Shown: piece after piece, positions 1 through 6,091 of the stretch
Numbering within the stretch: the stretch's first letter is position 1
Layout: each line of letters starts with the position of its first letter
NCBI GenBank assembly: GCA_028715315.1
Contig: JAQUSA010000053.1
Span: forward strand, 1-6,801
Length of the DNA stretch: 6,801 nucleotides
Reading direction: 5' to 3'
From: Candidatus Omnitrophota bacterium
GTDB lineage: Bacteria; Omnitrophota; Gorgyraeia; Pluralincolimonadales; Pluralincolimonadaceae
Translations under genes and position numbers: made by a program
Notes under the pieces: model-generated
What the model was told of the DNA's origin: nothing
What the model saw: only the letters and a program-made list of their open reading frames with translations
The model's database searches: none

Positions 1-140
1 TATTTTATCGTAGGTACCGTCGCCCTTATCCTCGTATCGTCCGTGATGCTCAATTTGTCATCCAGCGGAACGTTGAAGTCCACGCGCATTATCACGCGCT
101 TCCCGTTGAGGTCAAGGTCCTTTATGGTAAGTTTATTCAT
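1..140 (-). CDS. pgk: Phosphoglycerate kinase, N-terminal 46 residues (cut by window edge)
   Basis: The enzyme transfers phosphate between 1,3-bisphosphoglycerate and ADP, giving 3-phosphoglycerate and ATP, in cytosolic glycolysis/gluconeogenesis. Reading leftward from the ATG at 138-140, the 46 visible codons contain the family hallmark RVDFNVP (residues 19-25, the substrate-binding loop with Asp21 and Asn23) and the following TRIRATVPTI segment (residues 36-45). Both are standard for the PGK N-terminal domain. The frame is open to the window edge, so the gene continues beyond it and most of the protein is unseen. The start lies 19 bases after the gap stop codon. AGGAG (151-155) sits 10 bases upstream, a slightly long but workable Shine-Dalgarno spacing. 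The gap-pgk order is the common glycolytic pairing, which suggests cotranscription. Only the N-terminus can be judged, but the match is unmistakable. Confidence 0.93.
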   Translation of the reverse strand, partial: MNKLTIKDLDLNGKRVIMRVDFNVPLDDKLSITDDTRIRATVPTIK

Positions 141-159
141 CTGTTATCAGCTCCTGCCC

Positions 160-1212
160 TTAAAGGCCTTTCTTTACGATATATTCGCAGAGATCCACGA
201 CCCTGTTCGAATATCCCCACTCGTTGTCGTACCACGAGAGGACCTTCACGAGATCGTCGCCCATCACCTTAGTGCTCATCGCGTCGACGATCGAGCTCAA
301 TACGCAATGGTTGAAGTCGACGGACACGACCGGGTCCTCGGTGTAGCCGAGTATGCCCTTCAGTTCGCCTTCGGAAGCCGCCTTCAGCGCTGCGTTGATA
401 TCTTCGATGGCCGCCTTCTTCGATAACTGGCAGGTCAAGTCCACAACCGAGACGTTCGCGACCGGTACCCTCATCGAGAAACCGTCGAGTTTGCCCTTCA
501 GTTCGGGTATCACGAGCGAGATCGCCTTTGCGGCGCCAGTCGTCGTCGGTATCATCGATACCGCCGCGGCGCGCGACCTGCGAAGGTCAGAATGCGCCTG
601 GTCCTGCACCCTCTGGTCGTTCGTATACGCGTGGATCGTCGTCATGAGGCCCTTGACGATGCCGTATTTGTCGTTCAGCACTTTCGCGACCGGAGCGAGG
701 CAGTTCGTCGTGCATGACGCGTTCGATATGACATTGTGGTTCTTCGGGTCATACTTATCGTCGTTGACGCCCATCACTATAGTAATATCCTCACCCTGCG
801 CGGGGGCTGATATGATGACCTTCTTAGCGCCGCCCTTCGTTATATGGTTCTCGGCACCCTTGACTTCCTTGCCCTTTTTATTGACGCCGTCCTTCTTGAT
901 CGTAAAGAGGCCCGTGGATTCTACGACGATCTCCACGCCGAGGTCTTTCCACGGCAGTTCGCCCGGGTCCCTTTTGGCAAGCACCTTTATCATCTTGCCG
1001 CCTGCCGAGATCGTATCCTCGGATACCGCCTTCACAACTCCCGGGAACCTTCCGTGTACCGAATCGTACTGGAATAAATATGCGTTTGTTTTTGAATCCG
1101 TGATATCGTTGATCGCAACGAGTTCCAGGTCTTTGCTGTTCTTCTCAAGAATTGCGCGCGCAACAAGACGTCCGATCCTTCCAAAACCGTTGATACCTAC
1201 TTTTACCGCCAT
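160..1212 (-). CDS. gap: Type I glyceraldehyde-3-phosphate dehydrogenase
   Basis: This glycolytic enzyme oxidises glyceraldehyde-3-phosphate with NAD+ and phosphate to 1,3-bisphosphoglycerate. The 350-residue product has the Rossmann dinucleotide loop GINGFGRIGR (6-15) and VAINDITD with Asp36, which usually marks NAD preference. It also has the catalytic signature SNASCTTNC (Cys167), His194 in TTIHAYT, and the C-terminal SWYDNEWGYSNRV. It is somewhat longer than the usual 330-340 residues because of a Lys/Gly-rich insertion of about 12 residues between Phe103-Thr104 and GAKK (128-131). At the S-loop site where many NAD enzymes have Leu-Pro, it reads Gln205-Ala206. The start at 1212 is preferred over an in-frame start at 1320 because AGGAGGG lies 6 bases upstream and the family N-terminus begins here; the longer form would intrude into the preceding galT. 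The gene lies 32 bases after that galT and 19 before pgk. Confidence 0.97.
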   Translation of the reverse strand: MAVKVGINGFGRIGRLVARAILEKNSKDLELVAINDITDSKTNAYLFQYDSVHGRFPGVVKAVSEDTISAGGKMIKVLAKRDPGELPWKDLGVEIVVESTGLFTIKKDGVNKKGKEVKGAENHITKGGAKKVIISAPAQGEDITIVMGVNDDKYDPKNHNVISNASCTTNCLAPVAKVLNDKYGIVKGLMTTIHAYTNDQRVQDQAHSDLRRSRAAAVSMIPTTTGAAKAISLVIPELKGKLDGFSMRVPVANVSVVDLTCQLSKKAAIEDINAALKAASEGELKGILGYTEDPVVSVDFNHCVLSSIVDAMSTKVMGDDLVKVLSWYDNEWGYSNRVVDLCEYIVKKGL

Positions 1213-1218
1213 TTCTTT

Positions 1219-1225
1219 CCCTCCT
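1219..1225 (-). promoter_or_regulatory. Strong Shine-Dalgarno that fixes the gap start
   Basis: On the minus strand this reads AGGAGGG, 6 bases before the ATG at 1210-1212. It is the best ribosome-binding site on the minus strand. It decides the start against the in-frame upstream ATG at 1320, which would add 36 residues unlike any GAPDH N-terminus. Confidence 0.85.
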
Positions 1226-1242
1226 GTTAGTGTGTTTGTGCG

Positions 1243-1272
1243 GATTATAGTGACACTTCCCTTAAAGCCCAA
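1243..1272 (-). promoter_or_regulatory. Possible internal promoter for gap-pgk
   Basis: On the minus strand a perfect TATAAT (1244-1249) overlaps the stop codon of the upstream galT. A TTGGGC (1267-1272) lies 17 bases before it as a partial -35. Transcription would start near 1237 and give a leader of about 25 bases carrying the AGGAGGG site. The -10 and spacing are good and the -35 is only half matched. The promoter could supply extra gap-pgk transcript independent of the upstream genes. A chance match is possible. Confidence 0.4.
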
Positions 1273-2243
1273 GCCGCTATCTCCGGCGGCGTCGGGTTCA
1301 GATAAAATCCGGTTCCCCACTCGAAACCCGCCGAGCGGCCCATCCTTGGCATTATCTCGATGTGCCAGTGGTAGTCCGCCCGCTCTTTCGCATCTATTGG
1401 CGATGTGTGCACGATAAAATTATATGAGGGGTCCTTAAGCGCGAGCTTCATCCTTAGCAGGGTCTCCTTTAATATCCTCGCAAGATCGACGACCTCCTCT
1501 TTCTGGATATAGCTGAACTCCGCGCTGTGTATCTTCGGGAATATCGTGAACTCGAACGGGAACCTCGACACGAACGGCGCGAAAGCTATGAAGCTCTTGT
1601 TCTCTGCGATGACCCTCTCCCTCTCGTCGATCTCCTGGTGTATCATGTCGCAGAATACGCACCTATCCCTGTATTCGAAATATCTCTCCGCCCAGCGCAG
1701 TTCCTCGACGACCCTTTTGGGGATGATCGGAAGGGCGATAAGCTGCGAATGCGGATGCTCGAGGGAGGCTCCCGCGGACACGCCGTAGTTCTTGAATATC
1801 AGTATATATTTGAACCTCTTGTCTCCCTTGAGGTCCAAGCACCTGTTCCGGTATGACCATAGTACCTGCTCGACCTCCTGGTCCATCAGGTCGCAGAGTT
1901 CCCTGTTATGGTCGGGATTCTCTATTATGACCTCATGGGCGCCTATGCCGTTCATCATATCGAACATGCCGACGCCTATCCTGTCCAGGTTGCCCTCAAC
2001 CCTCAGGGCGGGAAATTTGTTAGGTATTACACGCGTTTGCCAGCCCGGAGCGTTAGGCTTCGTATCACCCTCGCGGTACGCGAATATCTCGGGAGGCGTC
2101 ATCTTCTCGTTCCCGGGGCAGAACGGGCAGACGCCTTCCCTCTTTACGCGCTTTTCAGCCTCGTAATCGGAAGGGTTCTTTGCCTTATCGATCTCGATTA
2201 TAACCCACCTACCGGTGATCGGGTCCCTTCTGAGTTCTGCCAT
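1245..2243 (-). CDS. galT: GalT-family nucleotidyltransferase (galactose-1-phosphate uridylyltransferase or ADP-glucose phosphorylase), paralogue A
   Basis: Enzymes of this HIT-superfamily branch move a nucleoside monophosphate between sugar-1-phosphates through a histidine-NMP intermediate. Classical GalT (Leloir pathway) exchanges UMP between glucose-1-P and galactose-1-P. The 332-residue protein shows DPITGRWVI (7-15), a zinc site made of CPFC (Cys39, Cys42), His112 and His163, and the active-site HPHSQ (163-167) with His165 as the expected nucleophile. A late cluster of His279 and HWH (292-294) follows. A second CxxC (Cys195, Cys198) with His239 recalls the second zinc site of plant ADP-glucose phosphorylase, as does Ser in HPHSQ, where E. 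coli GalT has Gly. Substrate is therefore uncertain: uridylyl or adenylyl transfer. The start overlaps the stop of paralogue B by one base (TAATG), with GGAG 5 bases upstream. About half the residues look identical to paralogue B by eye. Confidence 0.9.
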   Translation of the reverse strand: MAELRRDPITGRWVIIEIDKAKNPSDYEAEKRVKREGVCPFCPGNEKMTPPEIFAYREGDTKPNAPGWQTRVIPNKFPALRVEGNLDRIGVGMFDMMNGIGAHEVIIENPDHNRELCDLMDQEVEQVLWSYRNRCLDLKGDKRFKYILIFKNYGVSAGASLEHPHSQLIALPIIPKRVVEELRWAERYFEYRDRCVFCDMIHQEIDERERVIAENKSFIAFAPFVSRFPFEFTIFPKIHSAEFSYIQKEEVVDLARILKETLLRMKLALKDPSYNFIVHTSPIDAKERADYHWHIEIMPRMGRSAGFEWGTGFYLNPTPPEIAAWALREVSL

Positions 2244-3277
2244 TATGGCTCCATCTCGCTTAGATATTTAGCGGCATCCTCGGGAGGCGTAGGATTTATA
2301 TAAAAACCGCTGCCCCACTCGAAACCTGCAACCCTTGTAAGCCTGGGCATTATCTCGAGATGCCAGTGGAAATCCTCGTCGATCGTCTTCCAATAACCCG
2401 CCTTCGGCATCCTGAACGGGGCCGTATGCAATATTATATTATAGGGCGGGTCCACAAGGGCCTTCTTAAGCTTCGTCAGGACCACTTTAAGTATCCTGGC
2501 GAGGTCCGGCCTCTTATCCTTCGGCAGGCTTGAGAAATCCGCGCCGTGCTTCTTCGGCAATACCCACATCTCGAACGGGAACCTCGAAGCGAAAGGAGTG
2601 AACGCGATAAAACCGTCTATATCCGCCACGATCCTCTTTCCCGTATCCATCTCCTGCTTTATGATATCGCAGTATATGCACCGCTCCTTGTATTCGAAAT
2701 ACTGCCTGGAACCCACGAGCTCATCCTTAAGCCTTATAGGGTTTACCGGCATGGCGATCAGCTGGGAGTGCGCGTGCCTGATCTTTCCCGAGCCCGCCGC
2801 AAGGCCGTAATTCTTGAATAACATCGCGTACTTGAAGCGCGGGTCCCTGCCCAGGTCCGTCATGCGCTCGATCCAGGCAGTGATCGAATTCGCTATCTGC
2901 TCTTCCGGCAGGTCAGCCATGTTATATATATGCTGAGGCGTCTCGATTATGATCTCGTGCGCGCCTACGCCGTTGATGACGTCGTATATGCCCCTTCCGT
3001 GGCGCTCTATCTTTCCCTCTATCTTCAGCACCGGGGAAACGGAAGGCACCACCCTGACCTGCCATCCGGGAGAGCCCGGCTTCGTTCCGGGATTCCTTAT
3101 GGCGAATATTTCCGGCGGCGGGGTATCGTCTTCCTTGCCTTCACAGAACGGGCACGGCGATTCCGCGGTTCCCTCATCCGAAACGGAATGGGGGACAAAA
3201 TCGCTCGGCCTGCGGGCCCTCTCGGTCGCTACTATGACCCACCTTCCTATGATAGGGTCTTTCCTGAACTCGGGCAT
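2243..3277 (-). CDS. GalT-family nucleotidyltransferase, paralogue B (HAHSQ variant)
   Basis: This 344-residue paralogue of the next gene has the same architecture: DPIIGRWVI (8-16), CPFC (Cys42, Cys45), His116, His168, a second CIYC (Cys200, Cys203) with His244, His284, HWH (304-306) and the shared ending GFEWGSGFYINPTPPE. The active-site motif reads HAHSQ (168-172). Both histidines, including the presumed nucleophile His170, are kept, but the intervening proline of the usual HPH is alanine. It also has a few extra residues before CPFC and about 7 extra before HWH. Catalysis by sugar-1-phosphate nucleotidyl transfer is therefore likely, with substrate unknown (UDP-hexose or ADP-glucose are the family choices). 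The start overlaps the stop of the CBS-like gene by one base (TGATG). GGAGG, 8 bases upstream, lies inside that gene's last codons, so translation is probably coupled. I give no gene symbol because the two copies cannot both be assumed to be galT. Confidence 0.87.
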   Translation of the reverse strand: MPEFRKDPIIGRWVIVATERARRPSDFVPHSVSDEGTAESPCPFCEGKEDDTPPPEIFAIRNPGTKPGSPGWQVRVVPSVSPVLKIEGKIERHGRGIYDVINGVGAHEIIIETPQHIYNMADLPEEQIANSITAWIERMTDLGRDPRFKYAMLFKNYGLAAGSGKIRHAHSQLIAMPVNPIRLKDELVGSRQYFEYKERCIYCDIIKQEMDTGKRIVADIDGFIAFTPFASRFPFEMWVLPKKHGADFSSLPKDKRPDLARILKVVLTKLKKALVDPPYNIILHTAPFRMPKAGYWKTIDEDFHWHLEIMPRLTRVAGFEWGSGFYINPTPPEDAAKYLSEMEP

Positions 3278-4596
3278 CAGTCCTTCCTCCCGTTCTCCAT
3301 CATCAGCTTAAGCAGGTCGTTCATTAATATGACGCCCTGCACCGCGCTGTTATCATCCTGTATAACGAGGAACTCCGCCCCGCTTGCCCGCATCTTGGCG
3401 ATGGCGTCCTTCATTGATATTCCGGGCTTCACGATGGCGGCAGGCCTTTTCAGGAAATTATCCACCGGCGTTTCGAGGCCCTTCATGACCGTATCGGACG
3501 TGACAACGGCCTGCAGGTTCTTAAGCGCCATGACCTTATTTTTAATGTACGCGTAAAATTCCGTCGACAGGACCCTGTTGAAGCTCATGAACATCGGGAA
3601 ATAGGGCTTCTTGTCTATAAAATTAAAGTGGCTCTGCAAGGCGCATTGCCCCACCTGCCTGTCTATCGAAAGGAAATACCTCAGGGAGCTGTCCGGTGTC
3701 TGCGCATCCAATTCCTCGGGCACCGCGGCCAGGTATGTTATCTCGAGCACCTCGTCCATCGTGACGTTCAGCCCCGGGAAATCCTTCTGTATATGATAAC
3801 CGAGATCGTCGTCCTGGTCCTTGAATAAATGGACGTATTTTTCCAGCGTATCTATTGCATCCGCGAGGAATATTCCGAGCGCGACATCCTTATTATATAC
3901 CATCCCGCTCGCGACAACCGCCGCATCATCCGATTGTCCGGGCCCTATCTTGTGGCGGATATACAGGTACCTGCTCTTCTCCGGGGCGGTCTTCGCGAGG
4001 TCTTCCTCGGAAATGATAAGGCCGGCCCTCTTGAACGCATCGATCGAGCCCGCATTTTCGCGGTGGGCAAGGATCTCGCCGTCCAGCGCCATCTTCTCCA
4101 TCACATCGATGTTCACCGGATAGCATTTGCCGTACCCGATAGTGATACCGTATTTTTCCTCCGCGGCCGCGCGCGGCCCCGGGTCGTCCCTGAGCCCGCC
4201 GATATAGATGCCCTTAAGCACGTCCTTGGCGTTGACCTCTATCTCGCGCAGTTCCGGAACGCCGATGAAAGGCTCCCCCTTCGCATTGACCAGCCTCAAT
4301 CTGGGTTTACCCTTGATGGTATCGTCAACGAAGGATGCTATATCGTCGATCAGAAGCTGCCTGCGCGATTTGACCTTATTGGGATCCAGCTTCAAGGCCC
4401 GCACGATATCGTCTATCGTCGTGTTGACATAGAAGCTCTTCTGGAAGGCGCCGGCCCCGTTATGGGCACGCCCTTCCATCGACTGGACAAATAGCAGGTC
4501 CGCTATCTCTTCAGTCGTATTTAATTCTTCGGATTCCTTAAGGTGCTGAAAATCCCGTCGAATTAACTCGCTTGGCGCAACTTTATTGTTGATCAT
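3277..4596 (-). CDS. Unrecognised protein with C-terminal CBS-like segment, first gene of the galT-gap-pgk run
   Basis: I do not recognise the first ~360 of 439 residues. The protein looks soluble, with no signal peptide or membrane helix. It is mixed alpha/beta in appearance, with an acidic helical start (residues 10-35) and an Ile/Gly strand-like patch KGIYIGGLRDDPGPR (128-142). Residues 213-240 run IRHKIGPGQSDDAAVVASG and on to YNKDVAL, followed by aromatic-rich SHFNFIDKKPYFPMFMSF (322-339). Residues about 374-434 resemble one CBS domain: ETPVDNFLKR, then a hydrophobic/Pro/Gly turn, DAIAKMRASGAEFLVIQDD, and VQGVILMNDLLKLM. CBS domains normally come in pairs and bind adenine nucleotides; only one is evident, so it might pair in a dimer. 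The gene follows fmt by 50 bases, which contain a promoter. No Shine-Dalgarno is visible before the ATG. The 1-base overlap with the first GalT suggests a shared pathway. A regulatory role is only an inference. Confidence 0.85.
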   Translation of the reverse strand: MINNKVAPSELIRRDFQHLKESEELNTTEEIADLLFVQSMEGRAHNGAGAFQKSFYVNTTIDDIVRALKLDPNKVKSRRQLLIDDIASFVDDTIKGKPRLRLVNAKGEPFIGVPELREIEVNAKDVLKGIYIGGLRDDPGPRAAAEEKYGITIGYGKCYPVNIDVMEKMALDGEILAHRENAGSIDAFKRAGLIISEEDLAKTAPEKSRYLYIRHKIGPGQSDDAAVVASGMVYNKDVALGIFLADAIDTLEKYVHLFKDQDDDLGYHIQKDFPGLNVTMDEVLEITYLAAVPEELDAQTPDSSLRYFLSIDRQVGQCALQSHFNFIDKKPYFPMFMSFNRVLSTEFYAYIKNKVMALKNLQAVVTSDTVMKGLETPVDNFLKRPAAIVKPGISMKDAIAKMRASGAEFLVIQDDNSAVQGVILMNDLLKLMMENGRKD

Positions 4597-4603
4597 ATAT
4601 GTA

Positions 4604-4619
4604 GGTTAATGGATAAACC
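4604..4619. repeat. Imperfect 16-base palindrome, possible operator
   Basis: The plus strand reads GGTTAATGGATAAACC, two 7-base arms with one mismatch around a 2-base centre. It lies between the -10 box and the start codon of the CBS-like gene, close to the expected transcription start. That position would suit a repressor site or a small 5' hairpin. It is short and AT-rich, so chance is possible. Confidence 0.35.
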
Positions 4620-4627
4620 AGGGAGAT

Positions 4628-4655
4628 ATTATATCATAAATCCGTGCTAATGCAA
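4628..4655 (-). promoter_or_regulatory. Extended -10 promoter for the CBS-like/galT/galT/gap/pgk run
   Basis: The minus strand carries TGATATAAT (4628-4636), a perfect TATAAT preceded by TGn, the extended -10 form that tolerates a weak -35. The best -35 is TTGCAT (4650-4655), 16 bases upstream and overlapping the last codons of fmt. A start near 4619-4622 would leave a leader of roughly 25 bases without an evident ribosome-binding site. Its position after fmt supports a separate transcription unit, though read-through from def-fmt cannot be excluded because no terminator is visible. Confidence 0.6.
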
Positions 4656-5594
4656 GTCATTTGAAAAACTGTCACCCGGACGGACCTTATGGCCCAGCGC
4701 ATATTCCGAAGCCCTCATCCTCCTGCCGCCCTCGGCCTGCAGCTCGACGATGGTCACGGCATCCCCGGCGCAGCTTACGGTGATACCGGCCTTATCTATG
4801 GCCGTTATCTTCCCGGGCGCCGCCGGCGAGCCTGATGCGGGCACCTTCGCCAATTCGGAGCTCCATATCTTCACGGCCTTCCCTGAAAGCGCCGAAAACG
4901 CGCCCGGCCAGCCGTATAGCCCCCGTATCCTGTTATGGACCTCGGAGGCGGGTTTATGCCAGTCGATCATCCCGTCTTCCTTCTTGAGCTTCCCCGTGAC
5001 CGTTACGTCCTTCGGGTCCTGCTTGCGGAACACTGCTGTGCCCGCCTTTATGGCTTCTACGGCCCCTGAAAGCAATTCCGCTCCGTCCGCTGCGAGCTTC
5101 TCCGACAGCGTCTCGGAATTATCCGACGGGAGTATGGCTGTTTCCCTCTGGGAGATTATCTCTCCGGAATCCATCTTTTCGTCAAGCCTGAAGACAGTTA
5201 CGCCGGTCTTCTGCTCGCCGTTTATGATCGCCCAGCTTATAGGCGACGGTCCCCTGTATTTCGGAAGCATTGACGCGTGCAACCCCACGGAGAACATCTT
5301 CGGAAGGGCCAACAGTTTACAGGAGAGGATCTGCCCGTAGGCTATTACTATAAAGAGGTCGGCGCCGTAGCTCTCCAGCACCGATATGGCGTCCGCCTCG
5401 TCAAGGCCTTCAATGGACACAGACGGTAATCCGAGCCTGTTCGCGGCTGACCTCACGGGAGACGGCAAACTTACGAGGCGCCGGCCCTGAGGCTTGTCCT
5501 GCTTTGTAACGACCGCGGCTATCCCGTGCGTCTTGTGTAGTTTCTCCAGGCTGGGGACGGCAAAACCAGACGTCCCGAGGAAGACTATCTTCAT
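4647..5594 (-). CDS. fmt: Methionyl-tRNA formyltransferase
   Basis: It formylates the amino group of initiator Met-tRNA using 10-formyl-tetrahydrofolate, in the cytosol. The 315 residues, normal for the family, include the N-terminal MKIVFLGTSGFAVPSLEKL, the folate-site loop HASMLPKYRGPSPI (106-119), and DEKMDSGEI with the catalytic Asp142. The C-terminal tRNA-binding domain follows (NRIRGLYGWPGAF, 221-233). The conserved pair of catalytic His106 and Asp142 is present. The residue two before the His, Asn in E. coli Fmt (NxH), is Gly104 here (codon at 5283-5285), and the usual AAP of the loop is PSP. The rest of the fold is intact, so the gene is probably functional, but this substitution is unusual. 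The start overlaps the def stop by 4 bases (ATGA). Its GAGG site lies in a small hairpin in the def tail, suggesting coupled translation. Confidence 0.95.
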   Translation of the reverse strand: MKIVFLGTSGFAVPSLEKLHKTHGIAAVVTKQDKPQGRRLVSLPSPVRSAANRLGLPSVSIEGLDEADAISVLESYGADLFIVIAYGQILSCKLLALPKMFSVGLHASMLPKYRGPSPISWAIINGEQKTGVTVFRLDEKMDSGEIISQRETAILPSDNSETLSEKLAADGAELLSGAVEAIKAGTAVFRKQDPKDVTVTGKLKKEDGMIDWHKPASEVHNRIRGLYGWPGAFSALSGKAVKIWSSELAKVPASGSPAAPGKITAIDKAGITVSCAGDAVTIVELQAEGGRRMRASEYALGHKVRPGDSFSNDLH

Positions 5595-6085
5595 TTGGCC
5601 TCTTTTTTGAGGCTGCGCTTTGCCATTATACGCTTGATGGGATTGAGCCTGTCAATGAATAATATCCCATCCAGGTGGTCTATCTCATGCTGGAATATCC
5701 TTGCCAGGAACCCCTTTGCCTCATAGCATACCGGGTTTCCCTTTATATCAAGCCCCTCCACGACGAGATAGGTGCTCCTGCGCACCGGGCCGTTCACCCC
5801 CGGCAGGCTCAGGCAGCCCTCCTCTTTGCTCTCGCTTCCGCGCCTTTTTATGATGGCGGGATTTATGAGCGCGTCGGCGCGCCAGCTCTCCGGTGAAGGG
5901 TTGAACGTGATTATCCTCCTTGAGACCCCTACCTGTGTGGCGGCCAGGCCTACGCCGTCAGAAGCCTTCATCGTCTCTATCATATCATCGATCAGGCGCC
6001 TGTCGGCATCGCATACCTCTTTTACCGGCAATGCCTTCCTCTTAAGCACGGGATCGGGATATTTTCGTACCTTTAATATTGACAT
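5591..6085 (-). CDS. def: Peptide deformylase
   Basis: This metalloenzyme removes the formyl group from the N-terminal methionine of nascent proteins at the ribosome, completing the cycle begun by Fmt. All three family motifs are intact in the 164 residues: GVGLAATQ (44-51), EGCLSLP (89-95, metal ligand Cys91) and HEIDH (133-137, metal ligands His133 and His137, catalytic Glu134). Length is typical of bacterial enzymes, and a basic Lys/Arg tail follows the third motif. The ATG at 6083-6085 gives the normal short leader MSILKVRKYPDPVL. No Shine-Dalgarno precedes it; a TAGAAT box ends 6 bases upstream, so the transcript may be leaderless. The gene is followed by fmt with a 4-base overlap, the usual def-fmt operon. 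Confidence 0.97.
   Translation of the reverse strand: MSILKVRKYPDPVLKRKALPVKEVCDADRRLIDDMIETMKASDGVGLAATQVGVSRRIITFNPSPESWRADALINPAIIKRRGSESKEEGCLSLPGVNGPVRRSTYLVVEGLDIKGNPVCYEAKGFLARIFQHEIDHLDGILFIDRLNPIKRIMAKRSLKKEAK
5598..5613 (-). promoter_or_regulatory. Small hairpin covering the fmt ribosome-binding site
   Basis: In the minus-strand transcript this reads GCCTC, six A, then GAGGC: a perfect 5-base stem with an A6 loop in the last def codons (Lys-Lys-Glu-Ala). The 3' arm holds the GAGG Shine-Dalgarno of fmt, which starts 3 bases after the hairpin. Ribosomes finishing def would melt it, a typical arrangement for coupled translation. The stem is short and its folding was not computed. Confidence 0.4.
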
Positions 6086-6091
6086 GCCATT

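Noticed and set aside
162..171. AAAGGCCTTT palindrome at the end of gap, considered as a terminator
   Set aside because: The stem is only 5 bases with no loop and no T-run follows in the transcript direction. pgk begins 19 bases after the stop.
1213..1320. N-terminal 36-residue extension of GAPDH from an upstream in-frame ATG
   Set aside because: The family N-terminus and the AGGAGGG site both point to 1212. The extension would overlap the end of galT in another frame.
353..1417. Plus-strand open frame of 354 codons antisense to gap
   Set aside because: It lies opposite a certain gap gene and runs into galT, with low-complexity Ser/Pro/Phe-rich content and no family match. Long antisense frames are expected from this codon usage.
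2930..3556. Plus-strand 208-codon frame opposite the GalT paralogue B/CBS-like junction
   Set aside because: It spans two well-supported minus-strand genes, has no recognisable motif or good ribosome-binding context, and reads as a shadow.
3829..4494. Plus-strand 221-codon frame opposite the CBS-like gene
   Set aside because: I considered it because the minus-strand gene is unrecognised. The minus-strand frame is longer, ends exactly at the GalT start and has a CBS-like end, while this one is Arg/Asp/Val-rich shadow sequence.
4750..5340. Plus-strand 196-codon frame opposite fmt
   Set aside because: It is antisense to a clear Fmt and its Ser/Ala/Pro-rich content is typical of a shadow frame.
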